Positions 43,382 through 51,055 of a stretch of 64,000 nucleotides of DNA are shown here, piece by piece. Both the position numbers and the translations under genes were made by a program. This DNA comes from CAZXWK01 sp964644675. GTDB taxonomy: Bacteria; Actinomycetota; Coriobacteriia; Anaerosomatales; JAAXUF01. The notes under the pieces were generated by a model, which was given only the letters and a program-made list of their open reading frames with translations, made no database searches and was not told the origin of the DNA. Each line of letters begins with the position of its first letter. The stretch's first letter is position 1. Location: NCBI GenBank assembly GCA_964644675.1, contig CAZXWK010000001.1, positions 62,001-126,000 of the forward strand, written 5' to 3'.

Positions 43382-44577
43382 CCGGCGCCGGCGCGCATCT
43401 GTCGCTTCGGCCCGAGCGGTGCGACCAGTGCGGCCGATGTGAGCGCGCCTGCTCGGCCGATGCGATCAAGGTGGGGCCGTCCTACCTCTACGTCGACTGG
43501 CACGCATGCGACGGCTGCAACGCGTGCGTCGAAGCGTGCGACCGCGGTGCGATCGAGCGCGCGGTCGTCTCGAAGCGCGCGATGGCCTCGGCGCCTCTCG
43601 CGCCCGACGCGGTCAGCAAGGTCGTTGTCGGCTCGCGAGCCGAGGCCAAGGCGGTGCGCAAGGCCGCCGAGCAGGCCGCCAAGGCGCAGGCGAAAGGCGG
43701 GGTCACGTACGCGCCCAAGGCCGACAAGACCGCTGCCGAGATCGCCGCGCAAGTCTCGGCGCGGTCCGGCGGTAGCGCTGCCGCGACCGCCTCGCCGGCG
43801 CCCCGCCCGCGCGTGGCGGTGGCGGGCGTCAGCGCCGGGGGGCCGCCGCCGGGTGCCGTCAGCTGGACGCTGGTCGATCTCGGGGTGACGCTCGCGGTGG
43901 TGCTGGTGACCGTGCTGGTGAAGGACCTGGTCTTCGGGCTGCGCGCGGTCGGTCTCATGCCCGTCGAGGGGCGCATGCTCGTGCGGGGCGCGGTGCTGGT
44001 CGCGTTCTACTGTCTCCAGCTCGCCGCGTTCTCGTGGCTCGCCTCGCGCCACCACGCCCGGCTCCTCCCCGCCTTCGGGCTTCGCCGTGCCGACGGCGCG
44101 CCCGATACCTCGGACACCAGCCCGTCGGCGATCGGCTCGGCGGGGCTCGTGCTGCTGCTGTTCGCCGGTACCGAGACCTTCGCGATCGTCTATGGGCTCG
44201 CGATGCGGGCGGCGGGGTTCGTAAGGCCCGAGCAGCTGAACGTGGACCTGGGCGTTCTCTTCGGGACTGGCTGGTGGGGCGTCGCGCTGTCCGTGGCCCT
44301 CGTGGCGTTCGTCGCGCCCTTCGCCGAGGAGTTGGCGTTCCGGGGCATCGTGCTGCCGGTGCTTGGTGCCCGATGGGGAGCATGGCCGGCGGTCGTGACC
44401 TCCGCCGCCGTCTTCGCGGCCTACCACTTCAGCGCGTGGATGTTCGCGCCCACGTTCGTGCTGGGTGTCGCCCTGGCGTGGTTGGCGTGGACGCGCCGTT
44501 CGCTCTGGCCGGCGATCTGCCTCCACGTGCTCTACAACGGTGCCGCCGTGGCGGCGAGCTACTTGCTGGTGCGGTAG
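43378..44577 (+). CDS. 2[4Fe-4S] ferredoxin domain fused to a CPBP intramembrane protease
   Basis: A fusion of 399 residues. The N-terminus is a bacterial-type ferredoxin with two complete CxxCxxCxxxC sites, Cys15-18-21-25 and Cys44-47-50-54. The usual Pro after each last Cys is replaced (Ser, Asp). A charged Ala/Lys-rich linker (about 60-160) leads to seven or so TM helices with the CPBP motif: FAEELAFRG (EExxxR), His in AAYHFSAW, and CLHVLYNG. This suggests a cytoplasmic redox module attached to an intramembrane protease. The GTG start overlaps the previous gene (GTGA); last gene of the operon. Confidence 0.8.
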   Translation: MTGAGAHLSLRPERCDQCGRCERACSADAIKVGPSYLYVDWHACDGCNACVEACDRGAIERAVVSKRAMASAPLAPDAVSKVVVGSRAEAKAVRKAAEQAAKAQAKGGVTYAPKADKTAAEIAAQVSARSGGSAAATASPAPRPRVAVAGVSAGGPPPGAVSWTLVDLGVTLAVVLVTVLVKDLVFGLRAVGLMPVEGRMLVRGAVLVAFYCLQLAAFSWLASRHHARLLPAFGLRRADGAPDTSDTSPSAIGSAGLVLLLFAGTETFAIVYGLAMRAAGFVRPEQLNVDLGVLFGTGWWGVALSVALVAFVAPFAEELAFRGIVLPVLGARWGAWPAVVTSAAVFAAYHFSAWMFAPTFVLGVALAWLAWTRRSLWPAICLHVLYNGAAVAASYLLVR

Positions 44578-44747
44578 ACGCCGCGCTCGTCGCCGGTGAG
44601 TCACCCGACTGTGTTCGGGCACCTCGGCGCGATTCGAACGGAGCGACCTTCGGAGCACGCTGTGGGGCGGTTGGGTATGATGAGTGCCGTGCTCTTGCCG
44701 GCCTGCGCCGGCGCGCCTCGGTCGTCTGCACGAAAGGACCCCCTCGC

Positions 44748-45050
44748 ATGTCCCTCTCCGAGCGCGACGTCCGCCACGTCGCCCTGCTCGCCCGCCTCGC
44801 GCTTTCCGATGACGAGGTCGAGGCGATGCGCACCGACCTCAACTCGATCCTCGGCCACATCGACGAGATCCAGCGCCTCGACCTCGAGGGCGTCGAGCCC
44901 ATGGCCCACGCCACCGCCGTCGTCAACGTGACGCGCGAGGACGTCTGCGCGCCGTCGTTCCCGCAAGACGTCGCGGTCGCCAACGCGCCACTCGCCGAGA
45001 ACGGCGCCTTCGTGATCCCGCAGATCGTGGGCGGCGGTGAGGAGGCGTGA
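44748..45050 (+). CDS. gatC: Asp-tRNA(Asn)/Glu-tRNA(Gln) amidotransferase subunit C
   Basis: Small structural subunit of GatCAB, 100 residues. The family N-terminus VRHVALLARLALSDDE, the LNSILGHIDEIQRLD segment and VNVTREDV are clear. It bridges GatA and GatB and stabilises the complex. The ATG has a GGA-rich site. The 170-bp gap upstream contains a TATGAT hexamer, a possible -10. Its stop overlaps gatA by 4 bp. Confidence 0.92.
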   Translation: MSLSERDVRHVALLARLALSDDEVEAMRTDLNSILGHIDEIQRLDLEGVEPMAHATAVVNVTREDVCAPSFPQDVAVANAPLAENGAFVIPQIVGGGEEA

Positions 45051-46534
45051 GCAACCTGCGACTCGCAACGGCCACCGCGAGCGAGATACGCTCCGGGCTC
45101 GCGGCCAAGGACTTCTCGGCGGTCGAGGTCACCGAGGTCATGCTCGAGCGCATCGGCGACCTGAACGCCGACGTCCGCGCGTTCAACCAGATCACGCCGG
45201 AACTCGCGCTGACCGCGGCCGACAGGATCGACGCGCTCGTCGCGCGCGGCGAGGAGCTGCCTCCGCTCGCGGGCGTCCCGGCGGCGTTCAAGGACAACAT
45301 GAACCTGATCGGCACGCGCACGACCTGCTCGAGCCGCATCCTGGCGAACTACGAGAGCCCCTACGACTGCACCGCGGTCGCGCGGCTGATCGACGCGGGC
45401 GTCATCCCGCTCGGCAAGTGCAACATGGACGAGTTCGCCTTCGGAAGCTCGGGCGAGACGAGCGCGACCGGACCCGCCAAGAACCCGTGGGACCTCGGCC
45501 GCGTGCCGGGCGGCTCGAGTGCGGGCAGCGCCGCAGCCGTCGCCGCAGGCATGGCGACCGTCACGCTCGGCAGCGACACGGGCGGCTCGATCCGACAGCC
45601 CGGCTCGCTGACCGGTACGGTCGCGCTCAAGCCGACGTACGGCCGCGTGAGCCGATACGGGTGCGTCGCCTTCGCGAGCTCGCTCGACCAGATCGGCCCC
45701 TTCAGCCGAACCGTCGAGGACAGCGCGCTGGTGCTCCAGGCGATCAGCGGCAAGGACCCGCACGACGCGACGAGCTCCGAGCGCCCCGCCGAGGACTTCG
45801 TCGCCGCCGCGCGTGGGGCCGACGTGACCGGCATGCGTATCGCCATCGTGCGCGACATGCTCGAGATGGAGGGGCTCGATCCCGAGGTGCGCCAGAGCGT
45901 ACTGGACGCCGCCGCGCGCTTCGAGGCGATGGGCGCCACCGTGGGCGAGGTCGACCTGCCCACGAGCAAGCACGGGCTCTCGGCGTACTACATCATCGGT
46001 CCCGCCGAGGCGTCGTCGAACCTCGCGCGCTTCGACGGTATCCGCTACGGTCACCGCGCCGAGAACCCCGCCGACGTGCTCGACTTGTACATGCGCTCGC
46101 GCGCCGAGGGCTTCGGCGCCGAAGCCAAGCGGCGGATCATGCTCGGCACGTACGCGCTGTCGGCCGGCTACTACGACGCCTACTACGGCCAGGCGCAGAA
46201 GGCGCGCACGCTGATCGCCCGCGAGTTCACCTCGGCGTTCCGGGACTACGACGTGCTCCTGACGCCGACGAGCCCGCAGGTCGCGTGGCGCTTCGGGGAG
46301 AAGAGCGACCCGCTGACCATGTACCTCTCGGACTTCTACACGATTCCGGTGAACCTCGCCGGCAACTGTGCGATCAACGTCCCGTGCGGATTCGCGGAAG
46401 AGGACGGAGTGCGACTGCCCATCGGCCTGCAGATCATCGGCGACTACTTCGCCGAGTCGAAGGTCTTCTCGGCAGCAGCGGCCCTCGAGCGCGACCTGGG
46501 ACTGGATCTGGAAAGCCCGCTCGTCTCGGCGTAG
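45047..46534 (+). CDS. gatA: Asp-tRNA(Asn)/Glu-tRNA(Gln) amidotransferase subunit A
   Basis: Glutaminase subunit supplying ammonia for tRNA-bound Glu or Asp amidation, 495 residues. The amidase triad is Lys82 (AAFKDNMN), cis-Ser157 (GGSSAGSA) and nucleophile Ser181 (SDTGGSIRQPGS), offset by three from the numbering of well-studied GatA. The GTG overlaps gatC. gatB is not in this operon: it lies 4.5 kb downstream behind its own promoter. Confidence 0.95.
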   Translation: MSNLRLATATASEIRSGLAAKDFSAVEVTEVMLERIGDLNADVRAFNQITPELALTAADRIDALVARGEELPPLAGVPAAFKDNMNLIGTRTTCSSRILANYESPYDCTAVARLIDAGVIPLGKCNMDEFAFGSSGETSATGPAKNPWDLGRVPGGSSAGSAAAVAAGMATVTLGSDTGGSIRQPGSLTGTVALKPTYGRVSRYGCVAFASSLDQIGPFSRTVEDSALVLQAISGKDPHDATSSERPAEDFVAAARGADVTGMRIAIVRDMLEMEGLDPEVRQSVLDAAARFEAMGATVGEVDLPTSKHGLSAYYIIGPAEASSNLARFDGIRYGHRAENPADVLDLYMRSRAEGFGAEAKRRIMLGTYALSAGYYDAYYGQAQKARTLIAREFTSAFRDYDVLLTPTSPQVAWRFGEKSDPLTMYLSDFYTIPVNLAGNCAINVPCGFAEEDGVRLPIGLQIIGDYFAESKVFSAAAALERDLGLDLESPLVSA

Positions 46535-46582
46535 GTGCCGCGACACGGGCATGACGACTGCACGCGACGAAAGGGGAGGACC

Positions 46583-47011
46583 ATGGGAACCAAGGCCGAC
46601 TACACCGAGGAGCAGTGGCACGAGCTGCTGTTCGCGGTCCAGAACACGATGGCGTTCGTCTCGTTCGCCAACGGAGCGAAGTTCTGGGAGGGCATGAAGG
46701 AGGCGAGCGCGAGCGCCAAGTTCATGCGCGAGCAGTTCAAGTCGAGCGAGAGCGCGCTCATCCGCGACCTCGCGAGCACGGCAACGACCAAGCACGAGAA
46801 GCTCAACACCGCCGATCCGGCCGCGATGGAGAAGCAGGTGCTCGACTCGGTCGCCGAGGCGACCAAGCTCGTCGCCGACACGTCGCCCGAGGACCTCGAC
46901 GCCTACAAGGCGTTCATCATCGGTGTCGCCGAGTCGGCTGCCGAGGCGGCGGACGGTGTCGACGAGGCCGAGCAAACCGCGATCGACAAGGTCAAGAGCG
47001 CGCTCGTCTAG
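46583..47011 (+). CDS. Helical hypothetical protein
   Basis: Protein of 142 residues, rich in Ala, Glu and Lys and predicted all-helical. There is no signal or TM. Sections read EEQWHELLFAVQNTMAFVSF, KSSESALIRDLA and AFIIGVAESAAEAADG with VDEAEQTAIDKVKSAL. The pattern vaguely recalls TerB-like helical bundles, but the acidic metal residues are not evident, so I leave it unassigned. The ATG has GGGGAGGA upstream, a strong site suggesting good expression. A UUCG-capped terminator follows. Confidence 0.65.
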   Translation: MGTKADYTEEQWHELLFAVQNTMAFVSFANGAKFWEGMKEASASAKFMREQFKSSESALIRDLASTATTKHEKLNTADPAAMEKQVLDSVAEATKLVADTSPEDLDAYKAFIIGVAESAAEAADGVDEAEQTAIDKVKSALV

Positions 47012-47038
47012 ACCGCGCCTGCCGCGAACGCGAACGAC

Positions 47039-47062
47039 AAGGGCCGCCTTCGGGCGGCCCTT
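47039..47062 (+). terminator. TTCG-capped terminator hairpin
   Basis: AAGGGCCGCC-TTCG-GGCGGCCCTT is a perfect 10-bp stem with a stable tetraloop, 28 bp after the helical protein's stop and 29 bp before the convergent ABC1 gene's stop. It may serve both strands. Confidence 0.8.
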
Positions 47063-47090
47063 CTCCGTGGCGAGCGGGGTTCTCGGCCAG

Positions 47091-48746
47091 CTACTTTCGC
47101 CGGTAGTGCGCCGACATCGCCGAGAGGAAGTACCACGAGCCGACGCCGAGCGCGCCCGCCAGGAAGATGCGTGCGACCCAGACGAACCACTCCGGAAGCT
47201 CCGTCCGGGAGAGCAGCACCGAGAGCCCCACGACGAACGCCGAGACGACCAGCGCGAAGGCGAGCCGGTTGGTGGCCTCCTCGAAGCGCTTGATCATCGG
47301 GTCGAAGCCCGTCGGGTGCACCGCGATGCGGAACTCGCCCTGGCCGGCGCGGCGCAGAAGGCGCACGAGCGACTCGGGGATGTCCTGGCCGATGTTGAGG
47401 ATGCGGCGAACCGAGCTCGTAAGCGAGCGTGCGATCGCGCCGGGGGAGAGGCGCTCGTTGGTGATTCGCCGCGCGAACGGCGCCGTCACGGCGACGAAGT
47501 CGAACTCGGGGTCGAGCATGGTGCCGAGGCCCTCGAGGACGACGAGCGTGGTGAGGAGCAGGGCGAGCTCGGAGTCGAGCAGCAGGTGGTGGTCGCGCAC
47601 GAGGTCGAGCACCTCGGTGATGAGGTCGCCCATCCGGATCTCGTGCAGCGACTTGTTGTAGTACTTGGTGATGAGGCGCGAGACCTCGCGCTCGAGCTCG
47701 TTGACGTCGATGTCGCCGGGGTTGCCCGCGCCGTTGACGAGGGTGTCCACCGCGAGCGAGGCATCGTCGTCGACGATCGCCATGAACAGGTCGGCGAGCT
47801 GGTCTCGGCCGACCTTGGAGATCGTGCCGCACCGCCCGAAGTCGGTGAACGCGACGCGCCCGTCGGGCATCGCGAAGAGGTTCCCGGGGTGCGGGTCGGC
47901 GTGGTAGAAGCCGTGCACGAAGATCTGCTCGAGGTAGCAGTAGATGCCGCGCTTTGCGAGCTGCGTGCGGTCCATCCCGGCTTCGTCGAGCAGGTCCGGG
48001 CGGTTGAATGGGATGCCCTGCATCCGCTCGAGCGTCAGGACCTTGTTGGTCGTGTACTCCCACTCCACCGCCGGGAACTTCACCGTGTCGTCGCCGGCGA
48101 ACATGTCGCCGAGCCGCTCGGCGTTCTGCGCCTCGTTGATGTAGTCGAGCTCCATGCGCACCGCGCTTGCGAACTCCCCGGCGATCGCGAGCACGTCGTA
48201 CGTCTCGCCGAACTCCGAGTGCGTCGCGACGAAGCGGGCCTGGGTGACGAGGATGTCGAGATCGGTCTCGACGACGTGGTCGACGTTGGGCCGCTGCACC
48301 TTGACGACGATCTCCCGGTCCTCGCCGAGCTCGGCGCAGTAGACCTGGCCGAGAGAGGCCGCGGCGATGGGCGTGCGGTCGAACTTCGTGAACAGCTCGT
48401 CAACCGGTGCGCCGAGCTGAGACTCGATGAGCGCGAACGCCTCGTCGTCGGGGAAGGGGGCCACGTCGTCCTGGAGCTTGCGGAGCTCGTCGATGACGTC
48501 TTCGGGAATCAGGTCCGGTCGCGTCGACGCGACCTGGCCGAGCTTCACGAACGTCGGCCCGAGGCGCTCGAGCGTGTGGCGCAGGCGGACACCGAAGGGT
48601 TCAGGGCTCTCGCGCTCGGGCCGCAGGCGGCGGCCGACGGGCTGGAAGTGCCGCAGCCCGGTGACGTCGAGCAGGTTGTCGAGGCCTTCGTCGGCGAGTA
48701 CGCCGACGATCTGGCGGTAGCGGTCCAGGTGCTTGTACGGAGGCAT
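47091..48746 (-). CDS. ABC1/UbiB-family atypical kinase
   Basis: Atypical protein-kinase-like ATPase of 551 residues with two TM helices at the C-terminus (about 500-545). Family marks: KxGQ in TFVKLGQVASTRPDL, the Ala-rich loop IAAASLGQVY in place of the Gly-rich loop, catalytic HADPHPGN, and metal DFG in FTDFGRCG. UbiB/COQ8 homologues support quinone biosynthesis or lipid handling; this lineage probably makes menaquinone. The phasin-like gene lies 79 bp upstream on the same strand and is likely co-transcribed. Confidence 0.87.
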   Translation of the reverse strand: MPPYKHLDRYRQIVGVLADEGLDNLLDVTGLRHFQPVGRRLRPERESPEPFGVRLRHTLERLGPTFVKLGQVASTRPDLIPEDVIDELRKLQDDVAPFPDDEAFALIESQLGAPVDELFTKFDRTPIAAASLGQVYCAELGEDREIVVKVQRPNVDHVVETDLDILVTQARFVATHSEFGETYDVLAIAGEFASAVRMELDYINEAQNAERLGDMFAGDDTVKFPAVEWEYTTNKVLTLERMQGIPFNRPDLLDEAGMDRTQLAKRGIYCYLEQIFVHGFYHADPHPGNLFAMPDGRVAFTDFGRCGTISKVGRDQLADLFMAIVDDDASLAVDTLVNGAGNPGDIDVNELEREVSRLITKYYNKSLHEIRMGDLITEVLDLVRDHHLLLDSELALLLTTLVVLEGLGTMLDPEFDFVAVTAPFARRITNERLSPGAIARSLTSSVRRILNIGQDIPESLVRLLRRAGQGEFRIAVHPTGFDPMIKRFEEATNRLAFALVVSAFVVGLSVLLSRTELPEWFVWVARIFLAGALGVGSWYFLSAMSAHYRRK

Positions 48747-48825
48747 GCGACTCCCGATCAGTCTCGGCGTGCCGTCGGAAGCGCGGCGTGCCGGCGCCGC
48801 GTTCTGGATCGTGTTCGCGGAGGCG

Positions 48826-49182
48826 CTACTCCGCCGCGGGCGCTCCGCCCTGGGCGGCGAGCATCGCCTTGAGCTCGGCGATCTGGGCCTTCAGCTCGTC
48901 CACCTCTGACTTGGTCGCGACGCCGCTCTGCTTCAGGACCTTGTCGGTCTCCTCGGCCACGGTCTCGCGCATGGTCTCCTGCTGCTTCTCGGCGATCTCG
49001 GTGATCGTGTCGGAGACCTTCTTGGCGTCGCTCTGCGACATCTTGCCCTTCTCGATGAGGTCGCTCGTCAGGCCCTGCGTCCGCTCCTTGGTGAGCTCGA
49101 GCACGCCGATCCCGAGCAGGAACGCGTTCTCGACCAGGGCCGCAGGATCCATCGGCAGGCTTGACTTCTTCTCGTCGGCCAT
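48826..49182 (-). CDS. Phasin-like coiled-coil protein
   Basis: Protein of 118 residues. A hydrophobic helix near the N-terminus (ALVENAFLLGIGVLELT) is followed by a long amphipathic, Lys/Glu-rich coiled coil and a C-terminal heptad zipper (SEVDELKAQIAELKAML) with an Ala/Pro tail. This is the pattern of polyhydroxyalkanoate-granule phasins (PhaF/PhaI type). No PHA synthase is in the window. The ATG has GGAGGGG upstream. It precedes the ABC1 kinase gene, a pairing known in other bacteria, so it may be a partner of that kinase rather than a granule protein. Confidence 0.65.
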   Translation of the reverse strand: MADEKKSSLPMDPAALVENAFLLGIGVLELTKERTQGLTSDLIEKGKMSQSDAKKVSDTITEIAEKQQETMRETVAEETDKVLKQSGVATKSEVDELKAQIAELKAMLAAQGGAPAAE

Positions 49183-49357
49183 CGGTCCCCTCCATACGTC
49201 ATCACGATCGCGGTCGGACTCACACGGAAGGTATACCCCTTGCGGGCCGCCAATCCTTTCCTGCCGATGCGATCGCACTCGACGATGGGTAGCATCACCT
49301 GAGCGCCGCGGACGGGCCGCGGCGTCAGGACACGGACTCGGAAGGACCGGTGAGTCG

Positions 49358-50062
49358 ATGGCCGACATGACCGAGAGCGGCGTGGCGCTCGGGCTCGCAC
49401 AGTTCCAGGCGAAGCACGCGCAGAACGAAGGTTCCACCGCGTGGCAGCTCGAGAGTCCCCGCACGCTCGAGATCAACCTCGCCGCCGAGAAGGTCCGCAT
49501 CAAGGTGGGGGCGATGATCGCGTACCGCGGCGACCTGAAGTTCGAGCGCGCCGGTTCGGGCGGCATCTCGAAGATGATGAAGGCAGCGTTCACGAGCGAG
49601 AGCGGCCGCGCGACCGAGGTTACGGGGACCGGCAAGCTGTACGTCGGTGACGTGGCCAAGGAGATCTCGATCCTGCAGCTCGCAGGCGAGACGTTGTTCG
49701 TGAACTCGGGCGATCTGCTCGCGTACTCGAGCTCGCTCGAGTGGGACATCGACGTCATCAAGGGTGCCGGGATGGTCGCAGGAGGGCTGTTCACGTTCAA
49801 GCTCTGGGGTAGCGGCTACGCCGCGATCACCACGCACGGCGAGCCGCTCGTGCTGCAGGTGACGCCGGACTCGCCGCTCTTCACCGACCCTGACGCCACC
49901 GTCGCCTGGAGCGAGGGCCTGCAGGTCAGCATCAAGACCGACGTCAGCTTCAAGACGCTCACCGGCCGGGCGAGCGGGGAGACTTGGCAGATGGCGTTCA
50001 CGGGCACGGGCTTCGTCGTGGTGCAGCCGTTCGAGGAGACGGTGGCGAACGCTCGGCAGTAG
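49358..50062 (+). CDS. AIM24-family protein
   Basis: Soluble beta-rich protein of 234 residues of the AIM24 (TIGR00266-like) family: VGAMIAYRGDLKFERAG, GTGKLYVGDVAKEISIL, GETLFVNSGDLLAYSSS, and GSGYAAITTHGEPLVLQV with a closing FKTLTGRASGE. The bacterial function is unknown; yeast Aim24 is mitochondrial. The start at 49358 has an AAGGA a little far upstream; an ATG nine bases later is possible. It stands alone between divergent and convergent genes, with a 12-bp stem after its stop. Confidence 0.82.
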   Translation: MADMTESGVALGLAQFQAKHAQNEGSTAWQLESPRTLEINLAAEKVRIKVGAMIAYRGDLKFERAGSGGISKMMKAAFTSESGRATEVTGTGKLYVGDVAKEISILQLAGETLFVNSGDLLAYSSSLEWDIDVIKGAGMVAGGLFTFKLWGSGYAAITTHGEPLVLQVTPDSPLFTDPDATVAWSEGLQVSIKTDVSFKTLTGRASGETWQMAFTGTGFVVVQPFEETVANARQ

Positions 50063-50113
50063 CTGGCGCCACCCTCGGGGGCGCCGGACGCCGGCAATCT
50101 GACGCGAACGCGA

Positions 50114-50143
50114 GGAGAGCGCCCGAGGGACCGGGCGCTCTCC
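50114..50143 (+). terminator. 12-bp inverted repeat terminator
   Basis: GGAGAGCGCCCG pairs perfectly with CGGGCGCTCTCC around a 6-base loop, between AIM24 and the convergent beta-repeat gene. It probably ends both. Confidence 0.75.
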
Positions 50144-50187
50144 GTGTCTTCGCGAAATGGAGCGGTGGTCGGCGGGGCTCCGCCGAG

Positions 50188-50856
50188 CTACGCCGAGCGG
50201 CGCATCGCCTGGATGCGCTGCTCGATCTCGTGGACGCGCGGGTTGTCCGCGAGCTTGGCGAGGTTGATCTGCGGCAGGCTGATCTGCGGGCGCCACGACA
50301 TGACGCGTCGTACGCCGAGCACCATGACGACGGCGACGATGCCCGCGCCGCCCAGAAGGGCCGCCGCGATGATGAGTGCGGCCTTGGTGCCGATGAGCAC
50401 CTTTGAGTCGTCGCTGATGGTCGCCCTTGGGGTGAGGAGCACGCCGACGAACCCGTTGTTGACGGTGGACTCCCCGCTCAGCATCACGATGCCGCCGCCC
50501 TGGGTGACGTCGAGCTTCTTGCCGACGATGATCGGAGCGCCCGCCTGCGTGATGTCCATGTCGTTGCCGGCGAGGACGGCGCTCGTGTAGGACTGCCGCA
50601 CCGAGACGTCGCCCTTCGCGTAGACGAGCGGCGAGGCCGACGCGGTGATCGAGACGTCACCGTCGGCCTTGGTGAAGCCGATCGCGGTCCCGACCGCCTC
50701 GAGCGTGCCGGTCTGCACTGTCCCGATCGCGCTCAGGTTGGCCTGCAGCGAACCGCCTTCGATGTGGCCGGCGACGTGTGGAGCGATGTCGGGCGTCTCG
50801 AGCTTGGCCGGCTCGACCGTTTCCGGTGTCTCGGTCGTCGGGGTGTTCTCGTCCAT
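50188..50856 (-). CDS. Membrane-anchored beta-repeat protein, unknown function
   Basis: Protein of 222 residues. An acidic, Pro/Thr/Glu-rich N-terminus precedes a block of about 16-residue repeats (GDVSITASASPLVYAK, GDVSVRQSYTSAVLAG, NDMDITQAGAPIIVGK, KLDVTQGGGIVMLSGE) that should form a small beta-helix or solenoid. One TM helix (about 157-180) and a short basic tail with IEQRIQAM follow. There is no signal peptide, so the repeat block may be cytoplasmic, as in bactofilin-like scaffolds, but it is not a clear bactofilin. I do not recognise a family. Confidence 0.6.
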   Translation of the reverse strand: MDENTPTTETPETVEPAKLETPDIAPHVAGHIEGGSLQANLSAIGTVQTGTLEAVGTAIGFTKADGDVSITASASPLVYAKGDVSVRQSYTSAVLAGNDMDITQAGAPIIVGKKLDVTQGGGIVMLSGESTVNNGFVGVLLTPRATISDDSKVLIGTKAALIIAAALLGGAGIVAVVMVLGVRRVMSWRPQISLPQINLAKLADNPRVHEIEQRIQAMRRSA

Positions 50857-50966
50857 GGGTCCCTCCCGGGATCGGTTTCGACGTGCGGGGTCGTTCTGCC
50901 CCGGTACGGATGTCTATACCCGACGCGACGTCGCGGGTGCCCCCGTCACCCGGGCGCGCCGTCGGG

Positions 50967-50972
50967 TAGAAT
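50967..50972 (+). promoter_or_regulatory. -10 element (TAGAAT) upstream of gatB
   Basis: TAGAAT lies 84 bp before the gatB ATG, giving a leader of about 75 bases. No -35 or conserved leader structure is evident. Confidence 0.45.
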
Positions 50973-51055
50973 CGTGCGGTACGCCGAGAAGACCCCCGAC
51001 CGTCGGGCCCGTCGTGGCCGAGACGGTCGTCTGTCGCGAACAAGGAGCACCACGC

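Noticed and set aside
44620..44660. ATTCGAAC motif resembling a tRNA T-loop on the minus strand, upstream of gatC
   Set aside because: The flanking 5-base arms do not pair, and no acceptor, D or anticodon arms can be drawn, so it is at best chance or a remnant.
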